A stretch of 33,923 bases of DNA from Bacillus sp. EB600 (GCF_024494385.1 NZ_JAEVLT010000046.1:1-33923), one strand, 5' to 3'. Positions 1 to 7,970 are shown, counted from the first letter of the stretch. Notes: generated from the sequence alone by a model not told the origin. Translations and numbers: made by a program.

Positions 1-428
1 TAAAAAAACATATCAAAAATTCTGCGAGTATGTGATTTTTTAAAATAAGGCATTATGAAATTGATTCAATTAAAAGATTGTGAATAAAAGTGCATATTTG
101 CTTTATATGAAACAAATTAAAATTTATTTACATTTATTATGAAATTTTTCAAAAAAACGACTATTTTAGAATCGGTTCAAAATTATATTGGAAACAAAAA
201 ATATAGGTAATAACCTGAAAAATATCTATATTTGTACTTAAAGTCTCATTATATACATATACAATGCTAAAAGGGACTTTAGCTTTGGTTTTGTTGAGGA
301 AATCTCGACACTGTATCTTTGAATGGCATATAAAAATACCATTTTACTGGAATCCGTCACTGTTGGAATGCGAAGCTCCTGCCAAAAGCAAGAAGGAGAA
401 CTTCATCAAAAAACAGGAGGGGATGTAT
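1..428. other. AT-rich non-coding lead-in
   Basis: I see no convincing gene here. The stretch is very AT-rich with several stop codons in every frame. An open frame runs from about 264 into the next gene, but it has no ribosome binding site before 415 and its first 50 or so residues do not look like a protein family, so I treat it as leader sequence. Confidence 0.5.
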
Positions 429-902
429 GTGAAATTCACGCTACAGTATATTCCACTAAACAAGATCAAACCTAATGTATCGGTAAAAATGACAGAGCAC
501 ATTAAGAAACTTCAGAGATTAATGTGGGATTGTATGTTTGTTTTGGTTGTCAGACGAAGCCGAAAAGATGACAGCTACATAATTATTAGCGGTCAAGATC
601 GATTCGAATCCCTCAGGAAACATACAAAAAGTGTTTATGCGCCCTGTATTGTTGATAAAAGCACTACCCCTGGAATTATGTCCTGGTTGCATCGTTTAAG
701 AAACAAACAACCCCTGGATGATTTTCCTTTAATGCCAAATAGCTGGAAAATATTTCATGCTTTTTTAAAGAAAGAACCTCGATTTAAAAACTTATCCCGT
801 TCCCAACAAATAGGAATACTTCTTTTAGCGGTCCAATATAAGAAAACAGTGATTGTTACAATGAAAAATAGAGTGAATGATATTCTAAGAAATAACCTTT
901 GA
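429..902 (+). CDS. ParB/sulfiredoxin-like N-terminal domain protein, small
   Basis: This encodes a predicted 157-residue protein. The start is set by AGGAGG at 415-420, which lies 8 bases before GTG 429; the ATG at 423 is only 2 bases from it. Residues 1-75 resemble a ParB N-terminal fold: a short strand with IPLNKIKPN, then a helix, then SGQDRFESLRKH, which sits where ParB-like proteins carry the GxRR-type loop. The C-terminal half is basic and helical and I do not recognise it. It has no partner ParA nearby, so a role in plasmid or chromosome partition is not implied. It is a stand-alone gene with a strong hairpin terminator 127 bases downstream. The ParB-like assignment is moderate; the function is unknown. 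Confidence 0.6.
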   Translation: MKFTLQYIPLNKIKPNVSVKMTEHIKKLQRLMWDCMFVLVVRRSRKDDSYIIISGQDRFESLRKHTKSVYAPCIVDKSTTPGIMSWLHRLRNKQPLDDFPLMPNSWKIFHAFLKKEPRFKNLSRSQQIGILLLAVQYKKTVIVTMKNRVNDILRNNL

Positions 903-1028
903 GGGAAAGCAATTTCATTCGAAACTGATCGTTAGAGTTTACGCCAGATAAGGGGGACAACGCAATCTTCATATCTCCACTCATACGACCAGAAATCCCT
1001 AGCTGCACTCTTCATTTTGCTAATGAAA

Positions 1029-1060
1029 CTAGCCCCGCCTTAGAGAAGGGGCTAGCTTTT
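1029..1060. terminator. Intrinsic terminator between convergent genes
   Basis: A perfect 8-bp stem CTAGCCCC/GGGGCTAG (1029-1036 with 1048-1055) is followed by CTTTTAT on the plus strand. It lies between two convergent genes. The plus-strand T run is better than the minus one, so it chiefly ends the upstream gene and may also serve the LCP gene. Confidence 0.75.
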
Positions 1061-1174
1061 ATATATTATTGTATTCTTCTATAATTTTAGCAATCGTTTA
1101 ACCAGCTAAATTATTTGTGTTGTTAAAAACTCGCTTATTTGTTAACCCTCTTCGTTTTGACCAAAACTATTGCA

Positions 1175-2110
1175 TTATTTTTCTCTTAAAAAGTTTTTAA
1201 GAGCTTCCTTATTTTGTTGGAAGTCCACTCCTAAAACTTCACCAAGACCGTCATAACGTTTATTTTGAAAACTGCCATCTTCAGGGATACGTAATGTTTC
1301 TATCTCCCCGCTTTTCTTAGTTAAAATGTCTTTTCCGATCGTCAAAAGGGTGGAAGTATCCATATTTGTCTCGACGTATGTATGTAAAAGACCTAATAAC
1401 TCAGGAAATTTCACCACATTATGTAGACTTAGGGCTTCTTCTTTTAATTTTGAGATCACTTCTTGCTGCCTTTGTACCCGTCCAAAGTCACTTAAACGAT
1501 CATGGCGAAAACGGACATATCCTAACAGCTCTTTACCATGAAGTTGTTGCTTACCTTTTTTTAACGTCATATCTATACCATAAGACATCTCGTGTGGTAC
1601 GTCTACTTCAATTCCATTTGGAACGAGGAGATCGACAGCTTTTTCGAATCCTTTAAAATCGACAATCATATAATAATGAATGTCTAGCCCGAAATTCACT
1701 TTAATGGTTTCCCTTAGTAATTCAGGACCTCCAAATGAAAAAGCTGCATTTAATTTTTGATGTCCATGTCCAGGTACAGAGACATACATATCACGCATGA
1801 GAGAAATAAGTTTTATTTTATGAGTTTGGTGATCATAATGTGCAACCATAATCGTATCCGTACGTGCTTGTTTTTCTCCTCGTGAGTCACTTCCTAATAA
1901 CAGAACATTTACTGTATCAAGTTTATTTTTCTCTCCTTGAAACGAATACTTTCCTTCCGCTTTTTTTAGTGGTTGGTTGAGTGATTTTACAGTTCCTCCT
2001 ATGTACTGAAATACATTAACAAGACCAATTATAAAGATACTTAAGAGAAGAAGGGCTCCAAATACTCTTCCCCATTTTATTTTTATTCTTTTCCTTTTCG
2101 TCTGTGCCAA
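1175..2110 (-). CDS. LytR-CpsA-Psr (LCP) family cell-wall glycopolymer attachment protein
   Basis: LCP proteins transfer undecaprenyl-linked anionic polymers such as teichoic acids to peptidoglycan on the outer face of the membrane. The protein has a basic N-terminus (KRKRIKIKW), one membrane segment (about residues 15-35) and then an extracellular LCP domain. LCP signatures are visible: VLLLGSDSR, RTDTIMVAHYD, LISLMRDMYV, LNAAFSFGG, and RFRHDRLSDFGRVQRQQ, which supplies the conserved arginines that bind the lipid pyrophosphate. I chose TTG 2110 as the start because AGGTGG at 2125-2120 is 9 bases upstream; the two in-frame GTG codons at 2122 and 2119 overlap that site. The length of 311 residues is normal for the family. 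It is a monocistronic housekeeping-type gene not linked to the catabolic island. Which family member (TagT, TagU, TagV-like) cannot be decided here. Confidence 0.9.
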   Translation of the reverse strand: MAQTKRKRIKIKWGRVFGALLLLSIFIIGLVNVFQYIGGTVKSLNQPLKKAEGKYSFQGEKNKLDTVNVLLLGSDSRGEKQARTDTIMVAHYDHQTHKIKLISLMRDMYVSVPGHGHQKLNAAFSFGGPELLRETIKVNFGLDIHYYMIVDFKGFEKAVDLLVPNGIEVDVPHEMSYGIDMTLKKGKQQLHGKELLGYVRFRHDRLSDFGRVQRQQEVISKLKEEALSLHNVVKFPELLGLLHTYVETNMDTSTLLTIGKDILTKKSGEIETLRIPEDGSFQNKRYDGLGEVLGVDFQQNKEALKNFLREK

Positions 2111-2397
2111 TTTTTGCACCACCTAGGCTGAATGATTATAACCAATATTCAAATGAATCCTCATTAGATTATTGAAAGGATGAAACAGAGAAAGAATGGG
2201 CTTCAATCCTTTTAAAAAAACTCTTGAAACTATAATTATTCCATAATAAGTTTTCATCTTCTTGAAAATTAGGTTACATTTTTTTGAAGTTCTGATTACA
2301 TTGTTTAATTTATTAATGAAAATTCCAACGAGGACATTTAATTTTGTCTTCATTAAATAAAGGTTTAAAATGGAAATATTAAAAAGGAGGGAACGAA

Positions 2398-4206
2398 ATG
2401 AAATATGCAGATACATGGGATTTAGATGCTATTTTTCCAGGCGGAACGAAGTCACCGGAATTACAAACAAAATTACATACTATCAAGGAAGAAATTCAAG
2501 AATATCAAAACTTAATTCATGAGTGGAACTTTGTTGAGGACAAATCTAAGGAACCATTAAAAGCGATCCTAAAAAAACAGGAAACTATTGGGAAGGGCTT
2601 AGGACAATCTGGTACCTTTGTGCAAATGTGGCATGATGCCTACATGAATGACGAATATGCCAATGTCGCACTAGGACAAGTGATGGACTTATCCAGTGAG
2701 GTAGAAAATCTTTCTATTGCCTTTACGAAAAAACTTGTCGCGATTCATGATGAAGATTGGCAAAGTCTTTTACAGGATCCGGAATTAGCCGAAGTATCGT
2801 TTGCTTTGAATGAGATCCGTGATCAAGGTAAACGTCTGTTATCAGAGGAAGAAGAAAGAATTATCACAGAGTTAAATAAAGATGGACTAACAGCCTGGAG
2901 CAGGTTATACGGTACCGCTGTTTCGATTATGACCATCCCATTTACAGATAAAGAGGGAAAAACAACCGAATTTTCAGTTGGTCAGGCCATGAACCGGATG
3001 TATGCTGATCCGGATCCTGAAGTACGAAAACAGTTATTTGAGAATTGGGAGACGGCATGGACAAAATTCGCGCCTGTCTTTGCCGATACCTTGAATCATT
3101 TAAACGGCTACCGGATTACGCTGCAAAGAGCTCACAGCCGCGAAAACTACCTGGAGGAGCCATTAGAATATAACCGCATGTCCAAAGAAACACTTGATGC
3201 TATGTGGACAGCCGTTGCGAATCATAAACAACCTTTCATTAAATTTTTAAATCAAAAGGCAAAAATATTCGGTATGGAAAAGCTAGGATGGCAGGATGTG
3301 GACGCTCCAGTTGCTTTAGGTGATGTGGAACCACCGCGCTTTACCTATGACGAAGCCTGTGATTTTGTGATCGAAAACTTTGCTAGCTTTGGGCCTAACC
3401 TTTCGGCTTTTGCCAAAAATGCACTGGAAAATCGCTGGGTAGAGGCGGAGGATCGTCCGAATAAACGGCCGGGCGGTTATTGTACGGGACTTCCGGAATT
3501 TGAAGAATCACGGATTTTTATGACATTTACCGGTTCTCCTAATGATGCCAGCACCTTAGCCCATGAATTAGGCCATGCCTTTCATAGTTTTGTGATGAAA
3601 GATTTGCCAACTTTAAACCGCAGATATAGTATGAATGTTGCGGAAACAGCCAGTACCTTTGCAGAGACCATCATCGGCAATGCCACTGTAGCCAATGCAA
3701 AAACGAAAGAAGAAAAAGTCACTCTGTTAAATGCGAAAATGGGAAATGCCATTGCCATGTTTTTAAACATTCATGCCCGGTTCCTATTTGAAAATGCCTT
3801 CTATGAAGAACGTTCAAAAGGGATTGTGTCTGAGCAAAGAATGAATGAATTAATGGTCAACGCCCAAAAAGAAGCGTATGGTGACAGCTTATCCAGTTAT
3901 CATCCTCATTTCTGGTGCAGCAAATTACACTTCTTTATTGATGATGTGCCATTCTACAATTTCCCGTATACCTTTGGCTTTTTATTCAGCCTTGGCATTT
4001 ACGCAGAATTCTTAAAGAATCCAAACGGCTTTGAGGACAAATATATTGCTTTACTGCGCGATACGGGTTCGATGAAAGTAGAAGAATTAGCTATGAAACA
4101 TATAGGCGTAGACCTGACGAAACAGGCTTTTTGGGAGGCTGGTATACAATTAATGGAAAGAGATGCGGAAGAATTTATCAGTTTAACGAACGACGTAATG
4201 AATTGA
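2398..4206 (+). CDS. pepF: M3 family oligoendopeptidase (PepF-type)
   Basis: This is a cytoplasmic zinc metallopeptidase that cleaves short peptides. The HELGH motif is at residues 389-393, and a third zinc ligand is likely Glu416 in NVAETASTFAE. The C-terminal Tyr/His-rich segment (SSYHPHFWCSKLHFF) is typical of the substrate-binding side of the M3 fold. The N-terminal 180 residues form the helical M3 lid (TWDLDAIFPGG is a typical start). AAAAAGGAGGG sits just before ATG 2398. The length of 602 residues matches Bacillus members of the family. The TGA stop at 4204-4206 lies exactly where the right end of an IS605-type element begins, so the insertion may have trimmed or supplied the last codon, although the C-terminus looks close to full length. 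Confidence 0.93.
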   Translation: MKYADTWDLDAIFPGGTKSPELQTKLHTIKEEIQEYQNLIHEWNFVEDKSKEPLKAILKKQETIGKGLGQSGTFVQMWHDAYMNDEYANVALGQVMDLSSEVENLSIAFTKKLVAIHDEDWQSLLQDPELAEVSFALNEIRDQGKRLLSEEEERIITELNKDGLTAWSRLYGTAVSIMTIPFTDKEGKTTEFSVGQAMNRMYADPDPEVRKQLFENWETAWTKFAPVFADTLNHLNGYRITLQRAHSRENYLEEPLEYNRMSKETLDAMWTAVANHKQPFIKFLNQKAKIFGMEKLGWQDVDAPVALGDVEPPRFTYDEACDFVIENFASFGPNLSAFAKNALENRWVEAEDRPNKRPGGYCTGLPEFEESRIFMTFTGSPNDASTLAHELGHAFHSFVMKDLPTLNRRYSMNVAETASTFAETIIGNATVANAKTKEEKVTLLNAKMGNAIAMFLNIHARFLFENAFYEERSKGIVSEQRMNELMVNAQKEAYGDSLSSYHPHFWCSKLHFFIDDVPFYNFPYTFGFLFSLGIYAEFLKNPNGFEDKYIALLRDTGSMKVEELAMKHIGVDLTKQAFWEAGIQLMERDAEEFISLTNDVMN

Positions 4207-4301
4207 ACTACCCGCCACTTAACGCCCTTTCGGGCTGTTTGAAGTGGGGGATTCTTGTAAGCAAGACATATACCAAAGATATACGACCTTCTCCCGTTCA
4301 A
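4207..4301 (-). ncRNA. Candidate omegaRNA scaffold / element right end
   Basis: On the minus strand the region just downstream of the tnpB-like stop folds into an outer stem (ACTTCA-type arm and AAGTGGCGGG arm, 4212-4241, one mismatch) enclosing a GCCC-GAAA-GGGC hairpin. In TnpB systems the transcript of this region is the guide-RNA scaffold, and the guide is read from DNA just beyond the element end. Here that would be the last codons of pepF, antisense. This is inferred from structure and position only. The associated gene is broken, and TnpB-related proteins with an altered RuvC site may not be nucleases. Confidence 0.35.
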
Positions 4302-4316
4302 CTAGGAGAAGGGTTT
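4287..4316. terminator. Hairpin terminator at the tnpB 3' end
   Basis: A perfect 8-bp stem CCTTCTCC/GGAGAAGG (4287-4294 with 4305-4312) is followed by GTTTTCC on the plus strand. It would end transcription from pepF. The stop codon of the minus-strand tnpB remnant lies in its loop. Confidence 0.6.
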
Positions 4317-5044
4317 TCCACTTTTTAATGTCAACAAACTTTTTGCTTCCCAGTCTGTGAGAGCCCCTGGTAAGAAGAGTTCGTTCGTAGAACGAAACTT
4401 GTTTACATTAAAAAGTTCTGAACGGTAATAGGCACAAGTGCATTTTCCTTTCAGCATTTTCGAAATATACCCCCACTGCGCCCAATGATGAGTACCTACT
4501 ATCTTCTCCGGTAATAGAGTACCCAAAACTGGTGGGAGCTTTTCTTTGAATCCCATTGCTCTTCGTGCAATGACAAAGCTTGCTGCTTCATGGATGGAGA
4601 TTCCAAAGCGTTTCATATATTTCATTTTTCCAATTTGACTTGTATAAGCAGGGTTTACTTCAAATACCGCTACACCCATTTTTTTAGCTCTTGCCTTAAT
4701 AGCTGAGATCATTTTGTTATAAGCGAACATATTAATTTGAAATTCGCTTTTTTATTTCCGTAAGCATTGGATACTTTTGATCTTGTGGTATCTAATGTTT
4801 CAATTGCTAAAGGTTTATTGGCCCGCTCTGCACTATTCACCAATTCCATTACTTCTGATTCGATGATTTTGGTGATTTGACCTGAAGTTTTTCCTACTAT
4901 ATTGAATTTTAGTGCCCTTGAAGAGATCAGCTGTCCTTTTGAATTCTTATCTGAAACAGCAAAATGGTCAACATTACAATCGATACCGATGATTCCGTCT
5001 GACTTTGAAAAATTACTATATTGTTTAGAGTCCACATTAATCAT
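4302..5044 (-). pseudogene. IS605 OrfB/TnpB-related protein, 5'-truncated and frameshifted
   Basis: Two minus-strand frames form one gene. The upstream piece (5044-4709) starts inside the RuvC-like core with IGIDCNVDHFAVSD, continues to PLAIETLDTTRSKVS, and reaches ANFKL. The downstream piece (4730-4302) continues with NMFAYNKMISAIKARAKK, VNPAYTSQIGKMKYMKRFG and ISIHEAASFVIARRAMG. Joining them needs one extra A at about 4732-4736 (TTAAT where TTAAAT is expected), so a one-base deletion separates them. About 250 residues remain. The N-terminal DNA-binding part is missing at the junction with etfA. The protein belongs to the TnpB-related group, in which the last RuvC motif reads SIHEAAS instead of the canonical DxNAA. 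Confidence 0.85.
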
Positions 5045-5099
5045 GCATTTGAATATGTATTATCCGCCATGGTCTTCAACAGACCAATCGATCGGTTTG

Positions 5100-5816
5100 C
5101 CGAATTTTTTCTTATTCTATTTAGGGCATACTTCTATTGGAAAAGACATTTCACCAAGAATTGCTGCAAAGCTTAAATCAGGATTAATCTCAGATGCAAT
5201 CAGTCTTGAAGTAATTGGAGGGTAGGCTGTATTTACCCGTCCAATCTACTCCGGTAAAGCTTTTGAAAAAAAAGTGGTTACGGATGGACTGGTTTTTGCA
5301 ACCATTCGTCCGAATAACATTCCACCACTTGAAAAGGATGAAGCACGTTCAGGAGAAGTGACGGTAGTGAATGTTGAAATTAAAGATTTACGGATGATTG
5401 TAAAAGATGTTGTGCGTAAAGCAACAAGCGGCGTTGACCTCTCAGAAGCAAAAATTATCGTTTCAGGGGGACGCGGAGTCAAGAGCAAAAACGGATTTAA
5501 GCCGTTACAAGAGTTGGCAAATGTGGTAGGCGGAGCAGTTGGGGCATCCCGCGGTGCATGTGATGCAGACTACTGTGATTACTCATTACAAATTGGTCAA
5601 ACTGGTAAAGTGGTGCCACCTGACCTATACATTGCATGCGGAATATCAGGTGCTATTCAACACATAGCCGGTATGTCCAATTCGAAAGTGATTGTAGCCA
5701 TTAACAAAGACACCGAAGCAAATATTTTCAGCATTGCTAATTATGGAACCGTCGGAGACCTATTTGAAGTTGTACCATTATTAATAGAAGAGTTTAAGAG
5801 TGTAGCTGTTTACTAG
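5100..5816 (+). pseudogene. etfA: Electron transfer flavoprotein alpha subunit (etfA/fixB), broken
   Basis: This is the FAD-binding alpha subunit of ETF, which passes electrons from acyl-CoA dehydrogenases. Family sequence is clear from about 5100 (LGHTSIGKDISPRIAAKL) to the end. It includes AVFTRPIYSGKAFEK, FATIRPNN and the C-terminal FAD domain with SGGRG, GASRGA, QIGQTGK, DLYIACGISGAIQH, AINKD and GDLFEVVP. An in-frame TAG at 5223-5225 interrupts the frame between IGG and AVFTRP, and the N-terminal third of the usual roughly 325 residues is missing, replaced by the IS605 remnant. No etfB is seen beside it. A shorter protein from 5274 could be translated in principle, but it lacks a ribosome binding site and an N-domain, so I call it a pseudogene. 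Confidence 0.88.
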
Positions 5817-6333
5817 CTTTAATGAAATCGCATCCCTTTAAGTCGTTAAAGGGACTGAATGAATGATGATCAGCGATGGAACGAAGGCAATTGAAGTTGA
5901 GGTAAAAGTCCAAACGGTAGATGACGAAATACAATTCAAGTGGCACAGGAACCACCCGAATTGGAATTACTTGATAGTGAAAATTTTCTCATTGGCTTTT
6001 GGTGATTGAAACATTTATAGCATTTACAAATAAGTTTGATAAGAAATATATATTTAAACTATTATTATGTTTTAAATATAATAGTTGTGGAAAACTGATT
6101 AACAGAAAGGAGATTTAAAGAAAAGATTGAAAACGATTACGATTGTGGGGCCAGAAAAATTATTTAATCTATGCAGAAGCAGAATCGAGTAATGAGTTTG
6201 GCCACGAAATCCTCGATTTAAATTTTTTATGGTTTACACAAAGGGAATGTAAGACCTTGACCCAACATATGTCGTGAGATAATACTTTGCATTAGCACGT
6301 TCTTACAAACAAATAATAAGGGGATATAAAAAG
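5817..6333 (+). other. Gene debris and leader region before bdhA
   Basis: There is no intact gene in these 517 bases. From ATG 5863 a short frame (ISDGTKAIEVEVKVQTVDDE) reads like the start of a real protein but ends at TGA 6007-6009. A shift near 5935 gives QVAQEPPELELLDSENF in another frame, which looks like a decayed, frameshifted gene. A second fragment after AAAGGAG at 6114 reads MKTITIVGPEKLFNL and stops after 21 codons. I do not recognise either. An 8-bp perfect hairpin CCCTTTAA/TTAAAGGG at 5834-5853 without a T run may be the worn terminator of etfA. Confidence 0.4.
6128..6141. promoter_or_regulatory. cre-like box upstream of bdhA
   Basis: TGAAAACGATTACG matches the CcpA operator consensus TGNAANCGNTNNCA at every fixed position except the final A. 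It lies about 190 bases before the bdhA start, inside gene debris, so it might act on a promoter in that stretch. Confidence 0.4.
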
Positions 6334-7095
6334 ATGACAACTCAGAAAGAACGTACGGTAATTGTAACAGGGGCAGCTCAAGGGATCGGATTTGCTATTG
6401 CTGAATCATTCATCAGTAACGGGGATTTTGTAGCTATCTTTGATTTGAATTTAGAAGCAGCTAAAGAGGCAGCAAAAAAATTGGGGAATGCAAAAGGATA
6501 TAAAGTTAACGTAGCAGATGAAGAAATGGTAAAAAGTGCAATCGACCAAGTCGCTGCAGAACGGGGAACTGTTGATGTGTTAGTCAACAATGCGGGACTT
6601 CAATATATTGCTCCGGTGGAAAAATTCCCATTGGAAAAGTGGAAGCTTGTACTGGATGTCATTTTAACTGGAACATTCTTACCGACAAAACATGTACTTC
6701 CAATAATGAAAAAACAACATAAAGGCCGTATTATCAATATTTCATCAGCCCATGGAAGAATTCCTGATGATTATAAATCAGCTTATTGTGCAGCAAAATA
6801 TGGAGTAGTTGGATTCACACAAGTAACTGCTTTAGAAACAGCTCAGTATGGCATTACTGTTAATACGATTATGCCTGGTCCAGTACGTACTGATTTAATT
6901 GAAAAACAATTACCAAAACTGGCAGATCAGGATGGTACAACTGTAGAAGAGGCCCTTAATCATCACATTCTTGGTAAACAGTGGATGAAACGTTTACTTG
7001 AACCTTCTGAGATTGGTGCTACAGCTGTTTTCTTAGCTTCAGACGGTGCAGCAGCTATTACCGGAGAAGGAATCGGTGTTACAGGCGGAATGTAA
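6334..7095 (+). CDS. bdhA: 3-hydroxybutyrate dehydrogenase (SDR family)
   Basis: This classical short-chain dehydrogenase interconverts (R)-3-hydroxybutyrate and acetoacetate with NAD(H). Visible are the nucleotide loop TGAAQGIG (12-19), Asp37 at the end of strand 2 (which favours NAD over NADP), NNAG (85-88), and the catalytic Ser138, Tyr151 and Lys155 in SSAHGRIPDDYKSAYCAAK. The C-terminal segment (GKQWMKRLLEPSEIG, ITGEGIGVTGGM) resembles bacterial 3-hydroxybutyrate dehydrogenases. The length of 253 residues is usual. AAGGGG lies 10 bases before ATG 6334. It is monocistronic with its own terminator. Within this island it would connect 3-hydroxybutyrate with the acetoacetate pool made by BKACE and used by the CoA-transferase. 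Another SDR specificity is possible. Confidence 0.85.
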   Translation: MTTQKERTVIVTGAAQGIGFAIAESFISNGDFVAIFDLNLEAAKEAAKKLGNAKGYKVNVADEEMVKSAIDQVAAERGTVDVLVNNAGLQYIAPVEKFPLEKWKLVLDVILTGTFLPTKHVLPIMKKQHKGRIINISSAHGRIPDDYKSAYCAAKYGVVGFTQVTALETAQYGITVNTIMPGPVRTDLIEKQLPKLADQDGTTVEEALNHHILGKQWMKRLLEPSEIGATAVFLASDGAAAITGEGIGVTGGM

Positions 7096-7135
7096 TCTAT
7101 TTATTGAAAACTGAGAAGTGGTCTGGCCAATAAAC

Positions 7136-7194
7136 AAAAAGAACACGAATTTGAATTCTGATGAAAATAATCAGGTCAAAATCCGTGTTCTTTT
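7136..7194 (+). terminator. Intrinsic terminator after bdhA
   Basis: A long near-perfect stem (AAAAGAACACGAATTTGA against TCAAAATCCGTGTTCTTTT) with a loop of about 24 bases ends in CTTTT. It is located 40 bases after the bdhA stop. Confidence 0.75.
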
Positions 7195-7270
7195 GCAATG
7201 AACTGAATCTACCAATTAAAAAAAATAGCAAAAAAGATTAATCCAATTATTAAAAAAAATATTATTAAAT

Positions 7271-7323
7271 TGTCATATAAAAGAACAATATAGTTATAAA
7301 TGACAAAAATGAAATGGTATATT
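7271..7323 (+). promoter_or_regulatory. Island operator-promoter, copy A (35-bp dyad + TATATT)
   Basis: The 35-bp dyad spans 7271-7305, beginning TGTCATATAAAAGAAC and ending TATAAATGACA; 12 of 17 half-site positions pair. TATATT, a probable -10 element, follows at 7318-7323. No good -35 is present at the expected distance, because the dyad itself occupies that place. This suggests an activator-dependent promoter or a repressor covering the polymerase site. The same arrangement recurs at 9145 and 23234. The next downstream genes are two very small ORFs at 7612 and 7745. Confidence 0.65.
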
Positions 7324-7373
7324 CAAATCAATAATTCATAATTATAAAAATGAATTATTCAATAAAGGAATTA

Positions 7374-7387
7374 TAAAAACGCTATCA
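7374..7387. promoter_or_regulatory. cre-like box, copy A leader
   Basis: TAAAAACGCTATCA fits TGNAANCGNTNNCA with one mismatch (A for G at position 2). It lies about 50 bases past the TATATT of copy A, where bound CcpA would block elongation. The position matches the boxes in the other two copies. Confidence 0.45.
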
Positions 7388-7474
7388 ATTGATTGCAAAT
7401 AGGGAGGATCACATACAGTAAACTTCAATCCATGTACCTCGCATGTCGAAGCAGCTTGTTTATAAAAATATTAA

Positions 7475-7488
7475 TGAATACGCTTTCA
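7475..7488. promoter_or_regulatory. Second cre-like box before the small ORFs
   Basis: TGAATACGCTTTCA has one mismatch to the cre consensus (T at position 5) and lies about 120 bases upstream of the ORF at 7612. Confidence 0.4.
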
Positions 7489-7611
7489 TTTAAAAAATTT
7501 AATAAAAGAAAAGGAACAGGAATCATTATGGATAAGTCAAAATGAGCCATTTTGCCACCACAGAAAAGAAAGTATAAGAACCGTACCAATTACCCATTAG
7601 GAGGGATCGGC

Positions 7612-7764
7612 ATGTTCTATGTTTTGTTTTGTCAATCAGGTGAAATCATATGTGAAGATATCGATCAAGTAATGGAATTGATCGTCGACGGTTGGAGATT
7701 CTACGGATATTCCTCCAGCAAACAGTTGGGAGAATCCTTACTGCATGAATGCAAATATTACTGA
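7612..7764 (+). CDS. Small protein of unknown function (50 aa)
   Basis: An ideal AGGAGG lies about 7 bases before ATG 7612. The product of 50 residues begins MFYVLFCQSGEIICEDIDQV and contains two cysteines in the first half plus one near the end (HECKYY). It is acidic in the middle and has a Trp-Arg-Phe-Tyr-Gly-Tyr cluster. There is no signal peptide or membrane segment. I do not recognise a family. A five-codon mini-ORF (MDKSK, ATG 7528) with its own weak ribosome site precedes it in the same frame, so the small protein could be what is left of a longer gene whose start is broken by TGA. It lies behind conserved promoter copy A and overlaps the next small ORF by 20 bases, which supports a real bicistron. 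Confidence 0.5.
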   Translation: MFYVLFCQSGEIICEDIDQVMELIVDGWRFYGYSSSKQLGESLLHECKYY

Positions 7765-7903
7765 TGAAGGACTAGAATTGTTGATAAATCACTCCCTTAA
7801 AGAAAACGGCTATTCATTAATGCAGCTTGTTTCAGATAATATTAATCAATTAAAATTGGAAGATATCATGGATGCTGCCCGGGAATATGGTGTAAGCATG
7901 TAA
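7745..7903 (+). CDS. Small protein of unknown function (52 aa)
   Basis: ATG 7745 opens a 52-codon frame that overlaps the end of the previous small ORF by 20 bases. GGGAGA lies about 11 bases upstream. The product is acidic and helical: ITDEGLELLINHSL, then SLMQLVSDNINQLKLEDIMD, then AAREYGVSM. The amphipathic leucine/isoleucine spacing and clean codon use suggest a real small protein. No family is recognised. Translational coupling to the upstream ORF is likely. It is followed by the terminator of the convergent LysR gene. It could also be the C-terminal part of one ancestral protein split by a frameshift. Confidence 0.45.
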   Translation: MNANITDEGLELLINHSLKENGYSLMQLVSDNINQLKLEDIMDAAREYGVSM

Positions 7904-7970
7904 AAACGGGGTTTCCAATCCATTTGATGTGGGAGCTTTTCCAATCAAAGAGTTATGTTTTTGAATAACA

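Larger units (their letters stand above)
4207..5050 (-). mobile_element. Remnant of an IS200/IS605 (TnpB-only) element
   Basis: One end is intact. Read on the minus strand, it carries the nested hairpin and the terminal GTGGCGGGTAGTTCA pattern typical of the right end of IS605/IS1341-type elements, directly against the pepF stop. The tnpB-like gene inside is frameshifted and lacks its 5' part. The opposite element end is absent: near 5045-5100 the sequence passes straight into an etfA fragment. The element is therefore decayed and not self-mobile. The 4207 boundary is well supported by the hairpin; the 5050 boundary is approximate. Confidence 0.8.

Noticed and set aside
2123..2416. 97-codon minus-strand open frame upstream of the LCP gene
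   Set aside because: It overlaps the pepF start and its ribosome site, has AT-rich low-complexity residue use, and has no ribosome binding site.
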